A stretch of 64,000 nt of DNA, from positions 682,001 to 746,000 of the forward strand of contig NZ_QCZD01000003.1 of the NCBI RefSeq assembly GCF_003075045.1. Reading direction: 5' to 3'. This document shows, piece by piece, positions 18,288-27,402 of the stretch. The stretch's first letter is position 1. Every line of letters begins with the position of its first letter. Under the pieces are notes generated by a model. It was not told the DNA's origin. It saw nothing but the letters and a program-made list of their open reading frames with translations, and did no database searches. The position numbers and the translations under genes are program-made. Origin of the DNA: Maribacter litoralis. Its GTDB lineage: Bacteria > Bacteroidota > Bacteroidia > Flavobacteriales > Flavobacteriaceae.

Positions 18288-19388
18288 TTATGCCATCTCA
18301 TTTTTGTTGAAAGAAACCATGTTCTGTACCGTCAACATCAATCTATCTAACAAGAAACCAATAATACCTATGACGAACATGGCCACAATGATTTTGGAGT
18401 TAGAGTCGTTTGCTCCGTTTTGGAATTCTTCCCAAACAAAAAGTCCTAAACCTTGACTTTGTGCCAGTAGTTCAATAGCGATCAATACCATCCATGCTAC
18501 CGAAAGGGTAATACGTAATCCTGTAAAAATTAACGGTAGTGATGATGGTAGAATTACCTTGAATACTTTTTGGAACGTACCCAATTTCAAAACTTTGGCA
18601 ACATTGATATAATCTTTATCAACCGATGATACTCCCATAGCCGTGTTGACCAAAGTTGCCCACATGGCACAAAGCCCAACACTGATAAAAGAGATGACAA
18701 AGGCATTGTCTGAGCTATCGCCGATATATAACGTTTTTACGATCATAAATACCAGTAAGTACCAAACTACGGGCGACACAGGTTTAAATACTTGAATAAA
18801 CCAATTAAACGCACTACGTAAAGACGGACTAAGACCGATCACTATTCCAATAGGCACGGCAATTAACAATGCTAAAAGAAAACCGGCAAAAACCGTTTTT
18901 ATACTTGTTAGCACAATGTCTATAAACGAAGCTCTACCGGTGTAGACTATTGGGTCTTTACCTTGTGCAATCAATTTTTCATTGGTTGCGGACAATTTTT
19001 CTGCAAAAGCGGCCTTATCCGCTTTAATTACTTGGTGATCGGCAACCAAAGATTTTAAAGATGCCCAAACCTGTGAAGGAGAAGGCAAGGTATTGGGCTG
19101 GCAGCTACTATCTCCCGATTCTATACATGCACGCTCGGCAGCAGCAGCTTCTTCGCCTCGTTCTTGTAATGCTTTTTCGATTTTATAATTTGCCTCTTTA
19201 TTGTAAAGGGCTTTTGACCCCATGTGCCATAAACCTATAAACAATAAAATGGATAGAAGTGTTATACCGGCATTCTTCAAAGATTTTAGAATACCATCCT
19301 TTTTTACACTTGGTGTAAGTTTTAAAAGCAGCTGTTTTATGCTTGCAGACAAACTTTTTTCATTTTTTAAGACCATTTCTTGCTCCAT
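18288..19388 (-). CDS. nrtB: Nitrate ABC transporter permease
   Basis: 366 residues. One N-terminal transmembrane helix (about 40-60) is followed by an unusually long extracytoplasmic segment (about 60-160) with two Cys (ACIESGDSSCQP) and then the normal five-helix binding-protein-dependent permease core. The EAA loop (INVAKVLKLGTFQKVFKVILPSSLP) that docks to the ATPases is clear at about residue 265-290. Usual NrtB proteins are about 280 residues, so the extra about 90 residues are the inserted periplasmic segment. Second gene of the import operon, 33 bases behind the binding protein. Confidence 0.88.
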   Translation of the reverse strand: MEQEMVLKNEKSLSASIKQLLLKLTPSVKKDGILKSLKNAGITLLSILLFIGLWHMGSKALYNKEANYKIEKALQERGEEAAAAERACIESGDSSCQPNTLPSPSQVWASLKSLVADHQVIKADKAAFAEKLSATNEKLIAQGKDPIVYTGRASFIDIVLTSIKTVFAGFLLALLIAVPIGIVIGLSPSLRSAFNWFIQVFKPVSPVVWYLLVFMIVKTLYIGDSSDNAFVISFISVGLCAMWATLVNTAMGVSSVDKDYINVAKVLKLGTFQKVFKVILPSSLPLIFTGLRITLSVAWMVLIAIELLAQSQGLGLFVWEEFQNGANDSNSKIIVAMFVIGIIGFLLDRLMLTVQNMVSFNKNEMA

Positions 19389-19421
19389 AATAATTTGTTT
19401 AAAGTCAATGAATATGTGTGC

Positions 19422-20810
19422 TTACTTTTTATCCTTGTTTCCGATAGAAAAACTATTGATGTACCCAATAGGGTCTTTAGCGTCAAAGCTGGTACCATCA
19501 ATAAAGTCTGATGTAGGTGCTTTATAACCATCGGTTGCAGGTATATCTGCTGCAGGTATTTGTCCTTCAGCTACCAAAAGATCTGCCGCTTTTTTCCAGA
19601 TGTCCGGTCTGTAGATATCTTTAATGGTACTAGCATACCAATCTGTAGTTTTAGCTTCAGGAATCTGTCCCCATCTACGCATTTGTGTCAAGAACCAAAT
19701 ACCGTCAGAGTAGAATGGATATGTTGCGTTGTACTTGTAGAATACATTGAAATCTGGCATTTCGCGCTTATCACCTTTTTCAAATTCAAAGGTTCCTGTC
19801 ATTGAATTTGCCAATACCTCTTTTGGTGCGCCCACATATTGTGACATGGACAATATCTCAACCGCTTCTGCTCTATTAGAAGGTTCATCTAACCATTTAC
19901 CGGCTCTGATCAATGCTTTTGTAACCGCAATGGCCGTATTAGGATTTTGCTCTACAAATTGCTTTGTCATTACAAATACCTTTTCAGGATTGTTTTTCCA
20001 GATATCATAATTAGTAGTTACTGGAACACCGATTCCTTTAAAAACCGCTTGTTGGTTCCAAGGTTCACCTACACAGTATCCATAAATAGTACCAGACTCT
20101 AATGTTGCCGGCATTTGTGGCGGAGGAGTTACCGATAACAACACCTCTGCATCTATTTGCCCTTGCACGTTATCTGCAGTATACATACCTGGGTGAATTC
20201 CTGCTGCCGCTAGCCAATAGCGCAATTCATAATTGTGTGTAGATACTGGGAAAACCATTCCCATTTTAAAAGGCTTCCCTTCATTTTTATAAGATGTAAT
20301 TACCGGTTTTAAAGCATCTGCCTTAATAGGGTGAATTGGCTTACCATCAGAATCAGCAGGTACATTTGGTTTCATTTTAGACCAAACATCATTAGATACG
20401 GTTATTCCGTTACCATTTAAATCCATTGAAAAAGGAGTGACCAATTCTGCTTGTCTGCCAAAACCTGCACCTGCAGCAATTGGCTGACCTGCCAACATAT
20501 GCGAACCATCTAATTGCCCATCGATTACACGATCTAATACGTTTTTCCAGTTACTCTGTGCCTCTACAGAAACAAAAAGTCCTTCTTCTTCAAAAAAGCC
20601 TTTTTCTTTAGCAATCGCCAAAGGAGCCATATCGGTCAGTTTAATAAAACCGAAGGTTAACTGTGGCTTTTCAATATCTAGCATTTTAGTTTTAGAAGCT
20701 ACCGCCTCTTCAGTAACCGATTCGGTTTTCTTACTTTTTGTATCTCCACAAGCCGTAAAGACCAAGGCTAGGGAAAAGGTTAAAATAGATGAAGTAAAAA
20801 TGTTTTTCAT
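19422..20810 (-). CDS. nrtA: Nitrate-binding lipoprotein of the CmpA/NrtA family
   Basis: 462 residues with a lipoprotein signal (LVFTAC, lipid-bearing Cys21), so it is anchored in the periplasm. The mature part has family features of CmpA/Nrt[21 protein letters not shown] near residue 60, the [11 protein letters not shown] region and [12 protein letters not shown] near residue 240. It captures nitrate (or nitrite/bicarbonate in relatives) for the permease. First gene of the import operon NrtA-B-C-D-porin, with an array of TACGTA-like sites immediately upstream. Confidence 0.9.
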   Translation of the reverse strand: MKNIFTSSILTFSLALVFTACGDTKSKKTESVTEEAVASKTKMLDIEKPQLTFGFIKLTDMAPLAIAKEKGFFEEEGLFVSVEAQSNWKNVLDRVIDGQLDGSHMLAGQPIAAGAGFGRQAELVTPFSMDLNGNGITVSNDVWSKMKPNVPADSDGKPIHPIKADALKPVITSYKNEGKPFKMGMVFPVSTHNYELRYWLAAAGIHPGMYTADNVQGQIDAEVLLSVTPPPQMPATLESGTIYGYCVGEPWNQQAVFKGIGVPVTTNYDIWKNNPEKVFVMTKQFVEQNPNTAIAVTKALIRAGKWLDEPSNRAEAVEILSMSQYVGAPKEVLANSMTGTFEFEKGDKREMPDFNVFYKYNATYPFYSDGIWFLTQMRRWGQIPEAKTTDWYASTIKDIYRPDIWKKAADLLVAEGQIPAADIPATDGYKAPTSDFIDGTSFDAKDPIGYINSFSIGNKDKK

Positions 20811-20830
20811 AATCCTATTATTTATTTTTC

Positions 20831-20866
20831 TACGTATTTATACTTATTTCTACAAATATATACGTA
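20831..20866 (-). promoter_or_regulatory. nrtA promoter with phased TACGTA-like sites
   Basis: Four hexamers in exact 10-base steps: TACGTA (20831), TACTTA (20841), TACAAA (20851), TACGTA (20861). The third overlaps the minus-strand -7 box TATATTTG (20853-20860), so a bound regulator would touch the promoter directly. The nrtA start codon is 20 bases further downstream. Confidence 0.6.
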
Positions 20867-21059
20867 ACAACAATTTTCATTAATGCGATTAGGAATGTTT
20901 AAACCTCTTTTTATACCATATTAAAAACCCTTCTAAAACCATATTAAAATCTGCGAAAAAGCAGGTTTTATTATTAAAACGCTGTTAATTAACCTTTTAC
21001 TTCTGATAAAAGAAATTGTGACAACTACGTAAGTATGTGTGATTAGATAGTACGTACTA

Positions 21060-21818
21060 TTAACTATCCAAGTAGAAATTATGCTCTGAAATTTCTTTTT
21101 TAAGAAGTGTGATATCAGAAATGCCAATTCTTTTGCCTTTGGTAATCAACAAACCCTCTTTTTTAAGGATGGAGAACATTCGTATGACCTGCTCTTCGGT
21201 AGTTCCCGCATAATCTGCATATTCACGTCTACTTAATAAGAGGGAGAAATAGCCGTTGGTTTGCCCAAACTTGCGGTTAATATATAATAAGGTATCTATG
21301 ACACGTTCTCTAACCGTCATTTGAGATAAAGACTTTACTCTAATTTCACTGCGATTAAGTTCATTGGCATAAAACAACATAAAGTCATAAGTAAGACTGG
21401 GTGTTTCTCTTAATGTTTCTTGAAGTAGTTCTTTTGAGAAGTAACACAATGTGCAATCTACCAAAGCAATGGCACTAATAGGGTAGGTCTCTTCTGTACC
21501 AAAACCTCTGTGCCCTATTATTTCACCCGGGGTGGCAAAGCGTACTATTTGTTCTTTACCATGAAGACCGGTTCTTAATACTTTTACTTTGCCACTTAAT
21601 AGAAAAAATAATCCTGTAACCGAAGCACCCTCCATAATGAACTGCTGTCCCTTTTTACACTTTATTTCTTTTCTCGCTTTTACTAGCTTGCCAATATTAG
21701 GAGTGTGGATGTTCTTTTGAATAAGGCAATTTTGATTCGTACATATACCACAGGCACTAGCAAGCAGCTTATCTTGCTGTTCAGTATAGGTCGATATTTG
21801 ATTTGTGCCTTCTCGCAT
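21060..21818 (-). CDS. Crp/Fnr-family transcriptional regulator with Fnr-like cysteines
   Basis: 252 residues: an N-terminal extension with Cys23, Cys26 and Cys31 (CGICTNQNC), a cyclic-nucleotide-binding-like beta roll (about 50-150), the dimer helix, and a C-terminal winged helix (SRREYADYAGTTEEQVIRM). A further Cys122 (with Cys125) lies where E. coli FNR has its fourth ligand, so an oxygen- or NO-sensing [4Fe-4S] cluster is plausible. The recognition helix differs from Crp (no E..SR pattern), which fits an unusual operator. It starts 12 bases behind narK and has no space for its own promoter. Best candidate for binding the TACGTA sites; not proven. Confidence 0.85.
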   Translation of the reverse strand: MREGTNQISTYTEQQDKLLASACGICTNQNCLIQKNIHTPNIGKLVKARKEIKCKKGQQFIMEGASVTGLFFLLSGKVKVLRTGLHGKEQIVRFATPGEIIGHRGFGTEETYPISAIALVDCTLCYFSKELLQETLRETPSLTYDFMLFYANELNRSEIRVKSLSQMTVRERVIDTLLYINRKFGQTNGYFSLLLSRREYADYAGTTEEQVIRMFSILKKEGLLITKGKRIGISDITLLKKEISEHNFYLDS

Positions 21819-21830
21819 AGGTTTACGAAC

Positions 21831-23258
21831 TTATATGGAACTTGGTGATAATTTGACCACAGGGGTATCTGCCTTTTGTAATTCTTCTTTCACCTGTTTT
21901 TCATCTTCCGCAGAAAATTTAATGGCAAGTGTGGTTAGTGCCGTAACAATAACAAAGCCTCCAATTATTAAATACCCGCTTGATACCGCACCCGACGCTG
22001 CAGCAGATTGAGCCGCTTTCATTGCTTCTTCTCCTAAATTAGCATTTGCAGCCAACGCGTTGGTCTCTGCCATTGCCGATTTTGATTTCAGTAAAAGTGC
22101 CGCTAAAAATGCGCCAACATTGCCACCCGCACCAACAATGCCCGATATAGAACCAATTGCTTTTTTGTTGATAAATGGCACAACCGAGAAGGTGGCCCCT
22201 TCTGCCATTTGAACCGTTAAGCTAAAGGCTATTAAAAATATGATACCCATTGCAAAACTTGTGGCCAATGAAAAGGTAGAAAGCATAACGCCTTCTAGCG
22301 CCAATATTACGGTCAAGAAAAGCACCCTGCCTCGTAACCCTTTCAATCTACCGAATCGATCACCGAAAAAGCCGCCCAAGGTACGGGCAAAAATGTTCAT
22401 GAGCGCAAATGAAAGTACTAGATTACCCGCGGTGGATCTTGTTAATCCAAACGTGTTTTGTAAATAATCGTCCATTGTACCATACACGGTAAGCTCCATT
22501 CCAAAAGAAGCTGCGTATACAATGAAAAGGATCCAAACCCTATAATCTTTTAATACACTTAAAAATGATTCTTCATCTTTTTTAAGCTTCGGCATTTTAC
22601 CTGCTTCTTTCAATTCTTTGAAGTTTCCCTCCGGAGTATCTTGGGTAAAAAAGTAATATACAACACCCATTAACATAGCAATAATACCAGCGATAATCAT
22701 AGAATATCTCCAAGCAATTTCATCGGCAACATCAAAGCTTACCACTGCTGCAGCAATTAATGGCATACCTAAACGATTGGCACCACCACCTAAATTTCCC
22801 CATCCAGCAGAGGTAGCGTTCGCTGTACCTACAATATTTGGGGCGAACATTATTGAAGTATGAAATTGGGTGATAACAAACGATGCTCCTATAAAACCAA
22901 TAAACAACCTACATATTAAAAACTGTAACGGCGTTTGCACAAAACCAATAAGAATTACAGGAATGGAACCTAATATCAATAAATAGGTATAACATAACCT
23001 AGGACCGAACTTGTCGCAAAGTTTGCCTATTAGAAGTCTAGCGAAAACAGTACCTGTAACCGCTAATATGATAGAATTCCATTTTTGATCTGGGGTCAAC
23101 CCTAAATCCTTTACCACATCTGGCATAAATGGTACAATACCAAACCAAGCAAAGAAACATATGAAAAATGCAATTGAGGTTATCCAAAAAGTACGAATGG
23201 GTAAACTTTTTACATTCGTTAATTTTAAGGTAGTAGATTTTTTAGTTTGACTTTCCAT
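21831..23258 (-). CDS. narK: NarK/NasA-type nitrate/nitrite transporter (MFS)
   Basis: About 475 residues from the preferred ATG at 23258 (MESQTKK); the ATG at 23291 lies inside the putative -7 box TAGGTTTG and is therefore unlikely. Twelve membrane helices are visible. The nitrate signature GWGNLGGGANRLGMP (about residue 155) and the second motif SGIVGAGGNVGAF (about residue 390) mark the nitrate/nitrite porter family. An extra loop of Ala/Ser-rich sequence precedes the last helix. It is cotranscribed with the downstream Crp/Fnr gene. With NrtABCD the cell has two nitrate uptake routes. Confidence 0.92.
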   Translation of the reverse strand: MESQTKKSTTLKLTNVKSLPIRTFWITSIAFFICFFAWFGIVPFMPDVVKDLGLTPDQKWNSIILAVTGTVFARLLIGKLCDKFGPRLCYTYLLILGSIPVILIGFVQTPLQFLICRLFIGFIGASFVITQFHTSIMFAPNIVGTANATSAGWGNLGGGANRLGMPLIAAAVVSFDVADEIAWRYSMIIAGIIAMLMGVVYYFFTQDTPEGNFKELKEAGKMPKLKKDEESFLSVLKDYRVWILFIVYAASFGMELTVYGTMDDYLQNTFGLTRSTAGNLVLSFALMNIFARTLGGFFGDRFGRLKGLRGRVLFLTVILALEGVMLSTFSLATSFAMGIIFLIAFSLTVQMAEGATFSVVPFINKKAIGSISGIVGAGGNVGAFLAALLLKSKSAMAETNALAANANLGEEAMKAAQSAAASGAVSSGYLIIGGFVIVTALTTLAIKFSAEDEKQVKEELQKADTPVVKLSPSSI

Positions 23259-23306
23259 TATATAGCAGATTCCGTTATTGAATGAATACAAACCTACTAT
23301 AATAAA

Positions 23307-23352
23307 TACGTAATAATACGTAGTTTTGAATATAATTTTAATTTACTACGTA
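23307..23352 (-). promoter_or_regulatory. narK promoter operator TACGTA-N4-TACGTA plus a third unit
   Basis: TACGTA at 23307-23312 and 23317-23322 (4 bases apart), and a third TACGTA at 23347-23352, exactly 30 bases beyond the second. The -7 box TAGGTTTG is at 23289-23296 on the minus strand, 10 bases from the palindrome, so the site covers the -33 region. Confidence 0.7.
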
Positions 23353-23505
23353 TTTTTAAAGAATAGAAGAAATAGGTTAACTCCTATTATTTAATTCTGA
23401 ATTTAATGCAAGAAATATTTAAGATACATCAATATTTGCCATTGATCCGCATACTCTTTTTGGCAATGACCAGAATATAGTTAGTGATATAATGTCATTT
23501 AACGG

Positions 23506-24297
23506 TTAAATGGCATGGTGAAGAATACGCAGTACTTCTTCTTCAAAAAATGATGGATGATCAGCTACCACATCACCAATAATAATAATACCAGGCTGTG
23601 TAATATCAACTTCTCCTGAAATAGTGTTCAGCGAATCTAAAGTAGCTACATAACATTTTTCATGCGTAGTAGTTCCGTTTTGAATTACAGCAATAGGTGT
23701 CATCAATCCCCTATATTTACTAACTTCTTCAACTATTTCTTTCAACTTTCTAATCCCCATTAATATAACCATAGTGGTAGATGATTTGGCAGCAAACTGT
23801 AAATCTTGAGAAAACGAACCATCTCTTTTTGTTGCCGTCATAACCCAAAAACTACTACTTACCCCTCGTTTGGTCATAGGTATACCTTGACTAGATGGTG
23901 CTGCTATTGCACTAGTAATGCCAGGCACTACACTTACCGGTATACCAAATGATTCTACATATTCTATCTCCTCGTTCGCTCTACCAAAAACAAAAGGATC
24001 GCCTCCTTTTAAGCGTACCACATGGCCGTACTCAAAGGCATATCTTACTATAAGTTCATTGATTTCATCTTGTGTGTGCGAATGTTCTCCACATCTTTTA
24101 CCTGTAAACACCCTAGGTATATCGGTACGTATTTCAGACAATAGCTCATCACTGATCAATGCATCATATAAAACAATATCGGCTTGGTTCAAAACCTTCA
24201 TAGCCCTTATTGTTATTAGGTCTTTAGCCCCAGGACCCGCACCTACCAAACTTACTTTTGCTGTTTTTTCCAATTCCATCTTCATAGTATTTAGCAT
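23506..24297 (-). CDS. cobA: Uroporphyrinogen-III C-methyltransferase
   Basis: 263 residues, normal for SUMT. It methylates uroporphyrinogen III twice with S-adenosylmethionine to give precorrin-2, the first committed step to siroheme. The family motifs are clear: VSLVGAGPGAKDLITIRA at the N-terminus, VLYDALIS, VVRLKGGDPFVFGRANEE and VVPGITSAIAAP. It lies divergent from nirB, and the rest of the siroheme path (CysG N-domain) is in the nirB operon; siroheme is the cofactor of NirB. Several Met codons (1, 5, 7) are possible starts. A single TACGTA lies 28 bases upstream. Confidence 0.93.
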   Translation of the reverse strand: MLNTMKMELEKTAKVSLVGAGPGAKDLITIRAMKVLNQADIVLYDALISDELLSEIRTDIPRVFTGKRCGEHSHTQDEINELIVRYAFEYGHVVRLKGGDPFVFGRANEEIEYVESFGIPVSVVPGITSAIAAPSSQGIPMTKRGVSSSFWVMTATKRDGSFSQDLQFAAKSSTTMVILMGIRKLKEIVEEVSKYRGLMTPIAVIQNGTTTHEKCYVATLDSLNTISGEVDITQPGIIIIGDVVADHPSFFEEEVLRILHHAI

Positions 24298-24325
24298 TGT
24301 TAATTATGGATTCTTCAACAAGAAT

Positions 24326-24374
24326 ACGTAATTATTTTCATAAAATCAGTATTTATATACGTATTTATACGTAA
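24326..24374 (+). promoter_or_regulatory. cobA-nirB divergent control region with TACGTA-N4-TACGTA
   Basis: TACGTA at 24326-24331 near cobA, and the pair 24359-24364 / 24369-24374 (4 bases apart) ending 22 bases before nirB. A weak -7 match (TAATATTG, 24373-24380) overlaps the second unit. Confidence 0.65.
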
Positions 24375-24396
24375 TATTGCTAAGTAGCTAAACAAT

Positions 24397-26919
24397 ATGG
24401 GTATGAAAACAATAATTGTTGTCGGTAACGGAATGGTAGGTTATAAATTCTGTGAGAAATTTGCCGCACGTGAAGAAAGTAAGCATTTTAAACTGATTGT
24501 TTTTGGTGAAGAGCCACGCGCTGCCTATGACAGGGTGCACTTAAGCGAATTCTTTGAAAACAGAGACGCCAAAGCATTAGAAATGGCACCTTTGGAATGG
24601 TATGCCGATAATGATATAGAATTGATAGTTAATGAAAGGGTTACCGATATCCATAGAAGTAAAAAGACCATTACTACCGCTAGTGAAAAAGAATTTATTT
24701 ATGATTACTTAGTTTTGGCTACAGGATCGGCACCATTTGTTCCTCCTATTCAAGGTGTAGAAAAAAAGGGTGTCTTTGTCTATAGAACCATTGAAGATCT
24801 AGAGGCGATGTTATCATACGCCGAAGAAATAAAAAAATCAAAGCCAGACGGCAAAGCGGCAATACTTGGTGGCGGACTTCTTGGTCTTGAAGCAGGTAAG
24901 GCGGTTATGGACATGGGTCTAGAACCACATGTAGTGGAGTTTGCCCCAAAATTGATGCCCCGGCAATTAGATGCTAGAAGTAGCAACGTATTACAACTAA
25001 CCCTAGAATCTATAGGTATATCGATACATACCGGAAAAGCTACCAACAGTATTATGGGCAATGGCGCAATTACAGGAATGGATTTTGGCGAAGATGACAA
25101 ATTAGATGTGGATATGTTGGTCATTTCAGCAGGTATACGACCAAGGGATGAACTAGGAAAAACCTGTAATCTAGAAATGGGCGTACGTGGCGGTATTGTG
25201 GTAAATGATAAAATGCAAACTTCCGATCCAACCATTTTTGCCATTGGCGAAGTAGCATTGTATAACCAAATGATCTACGGTTTGGTTGCCCCAGGTTATG
25301 AAATGGCAGAGGTTGCGGTTAATCAAATTCTTGAACAAAGTGACGTGGTCATGAAGTCTGAAATTGATATGTCTACCAAACTGAAATTGATAGGGGTTGA
25401 TGTTGCCAGTTTTGGTATTCCCTATATGCCAGCCGAGAAAGGACTTTCCATTATCTATGAAAACAAAACAAAGGGAATCTACAAAAGAATAAATGTTAGC
25501 CATGACGGGAAAACCTTATTAGGTGGAATTATGGTTGGTGATGCCGAAGATTATAGCATTCTTCATCAAATGTACCTCAACAATATGCCTTTGCCAGATA
25601 ATGCCGAAGAACTGATCGTTGGCTCTAGAGGTGAAGGGGGTTCTGCTTTTGGAAGCGCCATGGACCTACCCGATACAGCAGTAATCTGTTCTTGTGAAGC
25701 TGTTACCAAGGGTGATGTTTGCTGCTCTGTTTTAGATAATGGCAACGAAACCATAAAAGATGTAGCCAAAGCCACAAAGGCAACTACCGGTTGTGGTGGT
25801 TGTAAACCTATGGTGACCGACTTAATAAAGGAAAGTTTAAAAACGTTAGGTAAAACTGTAAAGGAACGTTTATGCGAGCATTTCGATTATTCTCGTCAAG
25901 AACTTTTTGATCTCGCAAAACTAAAAGGTATTACTGATTACGACACACTTTTAGATGAAGTGGGTTCTGGTAACGGTTGTGAAGTTTGCAAGCCGGCTGT
26001 TGCTGCAATATTTGCCAGTTTATACAATGAAACAGCCAATAGACAAGAAACAATACAAGATAGTAACGACCGCTATTTAGCCAATATTCAACGTAATGGA
26101 ACTTACTCGGTAGTACCAAGGGTAGCCGGTGGAGAAATTACACCAAAACAATTAATGGCACTTGGTAGAATAGCGCAAAAATATGACCTGTATACCAAAA
26201 TTACCGGTGGACAACGTATTGACATGTTTGGAGCAAAACTACATGAACTTCCCATGATTTGGGAAGAATTGATTGCGGAAGGTTTTGAAACGGGTCAAGC
26301 CTATGGTAAATCTTTACGTACCGTAAAAAGTTGCGTAGGCTCTACCTGGTGCCGCTATGGTATGGATGAAAGTGTAAGCTTTGCCATTGAAATAGAGCAC
26401 CGTTACAAAGGGATACGTTCTCCTCATAAATTCAAAGGTGGTGTCTCTGGTTGTATTCGCGAATGTGCAGAAGCAAGAGGTAAAGATTTCGGGTTTATTG
26501 CAGTTGAAGGTGGATGGAATGTTTATGTAGGCGGCAATGGTGGCGCTACACCTAAACACGCGTTATTACTAGCAGAAAAAGTTGATAAGGAAACAGCAAT
26601 AAAATATGTAGACCGTTTTATCATGTTCTACATAAAAACCGCACAACCTTTGCAAAGAACTGCCCCATGGTTAGAGAAATTAGAAGGTGGTATTACCTAT
26701 TTACAAAACGTTGTTATCAACGACTCTTTGGGCATTGTTGATGAATTGGATGCCGAAATGCAAGCCTTGGTAGATTCTTATGTATGCGAATGGAAAGAGG
26801 CAGTGGAAACCCCAGAAATTAGAGCGCGTTATACGCACTTTGTTAATTCTGAAGAAACGGATAACAATATTGAATTTGTGTCTTTAAGAGAACAAAAAAT
26901 GCCTAAAGAGTGGGCGTAA
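24397..26919 (+). CDS. nirB: Assimilatory nitrite reductase, large subunit
   Basis: 840 residues, full length for NirB. It reduces nitrite to ammonium with NADH. Domains in order: FAD fold (VVGNGMVGYKF), NAD fold (AILGGGLLGLEAG), a BFD-like [2Fe-2S] domain from about residue 428 (CSCEAV ... CGGCKP), a second Cys-pair segment (GNGCEVCKP), and the siroheme/[4Fe-4S] part with CVGSTWC and GCIRECAEA at about 645-690. All four cluster cysteines are present. Cytosolic. First gene of the nirB-nirD-DUF4202-kinase-cysG operon behind a TACGTA operator. Met3 is an alternative start. Confidence 0.96.
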   Translation: MGMKTIIVVGNGMVGYKFCEKFAAREESKHFKLIVFGEEPRAAYDRVHLSEFFENRDAKALEMAPLEWYADNDIELIVNERVTDIHRSKKTITTASEKEFIYDYLVLATGSAPFVPPIQGVEKKGVFVYRTIEDLEAMLSYAEEIKKSKPDGKAAILGGGLLGLEAGKAVMDMGLEPHVVEFAPKLMPRQLDARSSNVLQLTLESIGISIHTGKATNSIMGNGAITGMDFGEDDKLDVDMLVISAGIRPRDELGKTCNLEMGVRGGIVVNDKMQTSDPTIFAIGEVALYNQMIYGLVAPGYEMAEVAVNQILEQSDVVMKSEIDMSTKLKLIGVDVASFGIPYMPAEKGLSIIYENKTKGIYKRINVSHDGKTLLGGIMVGDAEDYSILHQMYLNNMPLPDNAEELIVGSRGEGGSAFGSAMDLPDTAVICSCEAVTKGDVCCSVLDNGNETIKDVAKATKATTGCGGCKPMVTDLIKESLKTLGKTVKERLCEHFDYSRQELFDLAKLKGITDYDTLLDEVGSGNGCEVCKPAVAAIFASLYNETANRQETIQDSNDRYLANIQRNGTYSVVPRVAGGEITPKQLMALGRIAQKYDLYTKITGGQRIDMFGAKLHELPMIWEELIAEGFETGQAYGKSLRTVKSCVGSTWCRYGMDESVSFAIEIEHRYKGIRSPHKFKGGVSGCIRECAEARGKDFGFIAVEGGWNVYVGGNGGATPKHALLLAEKVDKETAIKYVDRFIMFYIKTAQPLQRTAPWLEKLEGGITYLQNVVINDSLGIVDELDAEMQALVDSYVCEWKEAVETPEIRARYTHFVNSEETDNNIEFVSLREQKMPKEWA

Positions 26920-27000
26920 CAATTGTCGGTTGACAGTTGTTGTTTGGTAGTTAGCTGATATTCTTAAGTAGAATTTTATTAAACATTAAAAATCGAAATT

Positions 27001-27381
27001 ATGTCTTTACCTGTTTTGAACACATATGAAAGTGTAGCTGCAAATGAAGTTAAGGTTTGGTTCAAAGCTGCACCTATTTCTAAGTTTCCTAAAAACGGTG
27101 GTGCTTGCATAAAATACAAGGACAAACAAATTGCTGTATTTAATTTTACAAGAGAAGGTACCTGGTATGCCTGCCAAAATCTTTGTCCGCATAAAATGGA
27201 AATGGTACTTTCTAGAGGTATGATAGGGGAAGAAAATATGGAAGCTAAAGTGGCATGCCCGCTTCATAAAAATACATTTTCTTTAAAAACAGGTGAAAAC
27301 TTAAATGGCTCGTTGGATGCAATTGCCACTTATCCCGTAAAAATAGAGTCGGACTTTGTGTATGTTGGGTTTTCTGAATAG
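27001..27381 (+). CDS. nirD: Nitrite reductase small subunit, Rieske-type
   Basis: 126 residues. A Rieske fold with intact ligands: Cys62-x-His64 (CPH) and Cys86-x2-His89 (CPLH). Many NirD proteins, including that of E. coli, have lost these ligands, so this one probably holds a real [2Fe-2S] cluster. It forms the NADH nitrite reductase together with NirB, 81 bases upstream, and precedes the DUF4202 gene by 21 bases. Confidence 0.93.
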   Translation: MSLPVLNTYESVAANEVKVWFKAAPISKFPKNGGACIKYKDKQIAVFNFTREGTWYACQNLCPHKMEMVLSRGMIGEENMEAKVACPLHKNTFSLKTGENLNGSLDAIATYPVKIESDFVYVGFSE

Positions 27382-27402
27382 CTTTGAGTAAACTTAAGAC
27401 TT

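Noticed and set aside
23493-23515. Near-palindrome over the end of cobA
   Set aside because: Lacks a T-run and includes the stop codon; may be chance.
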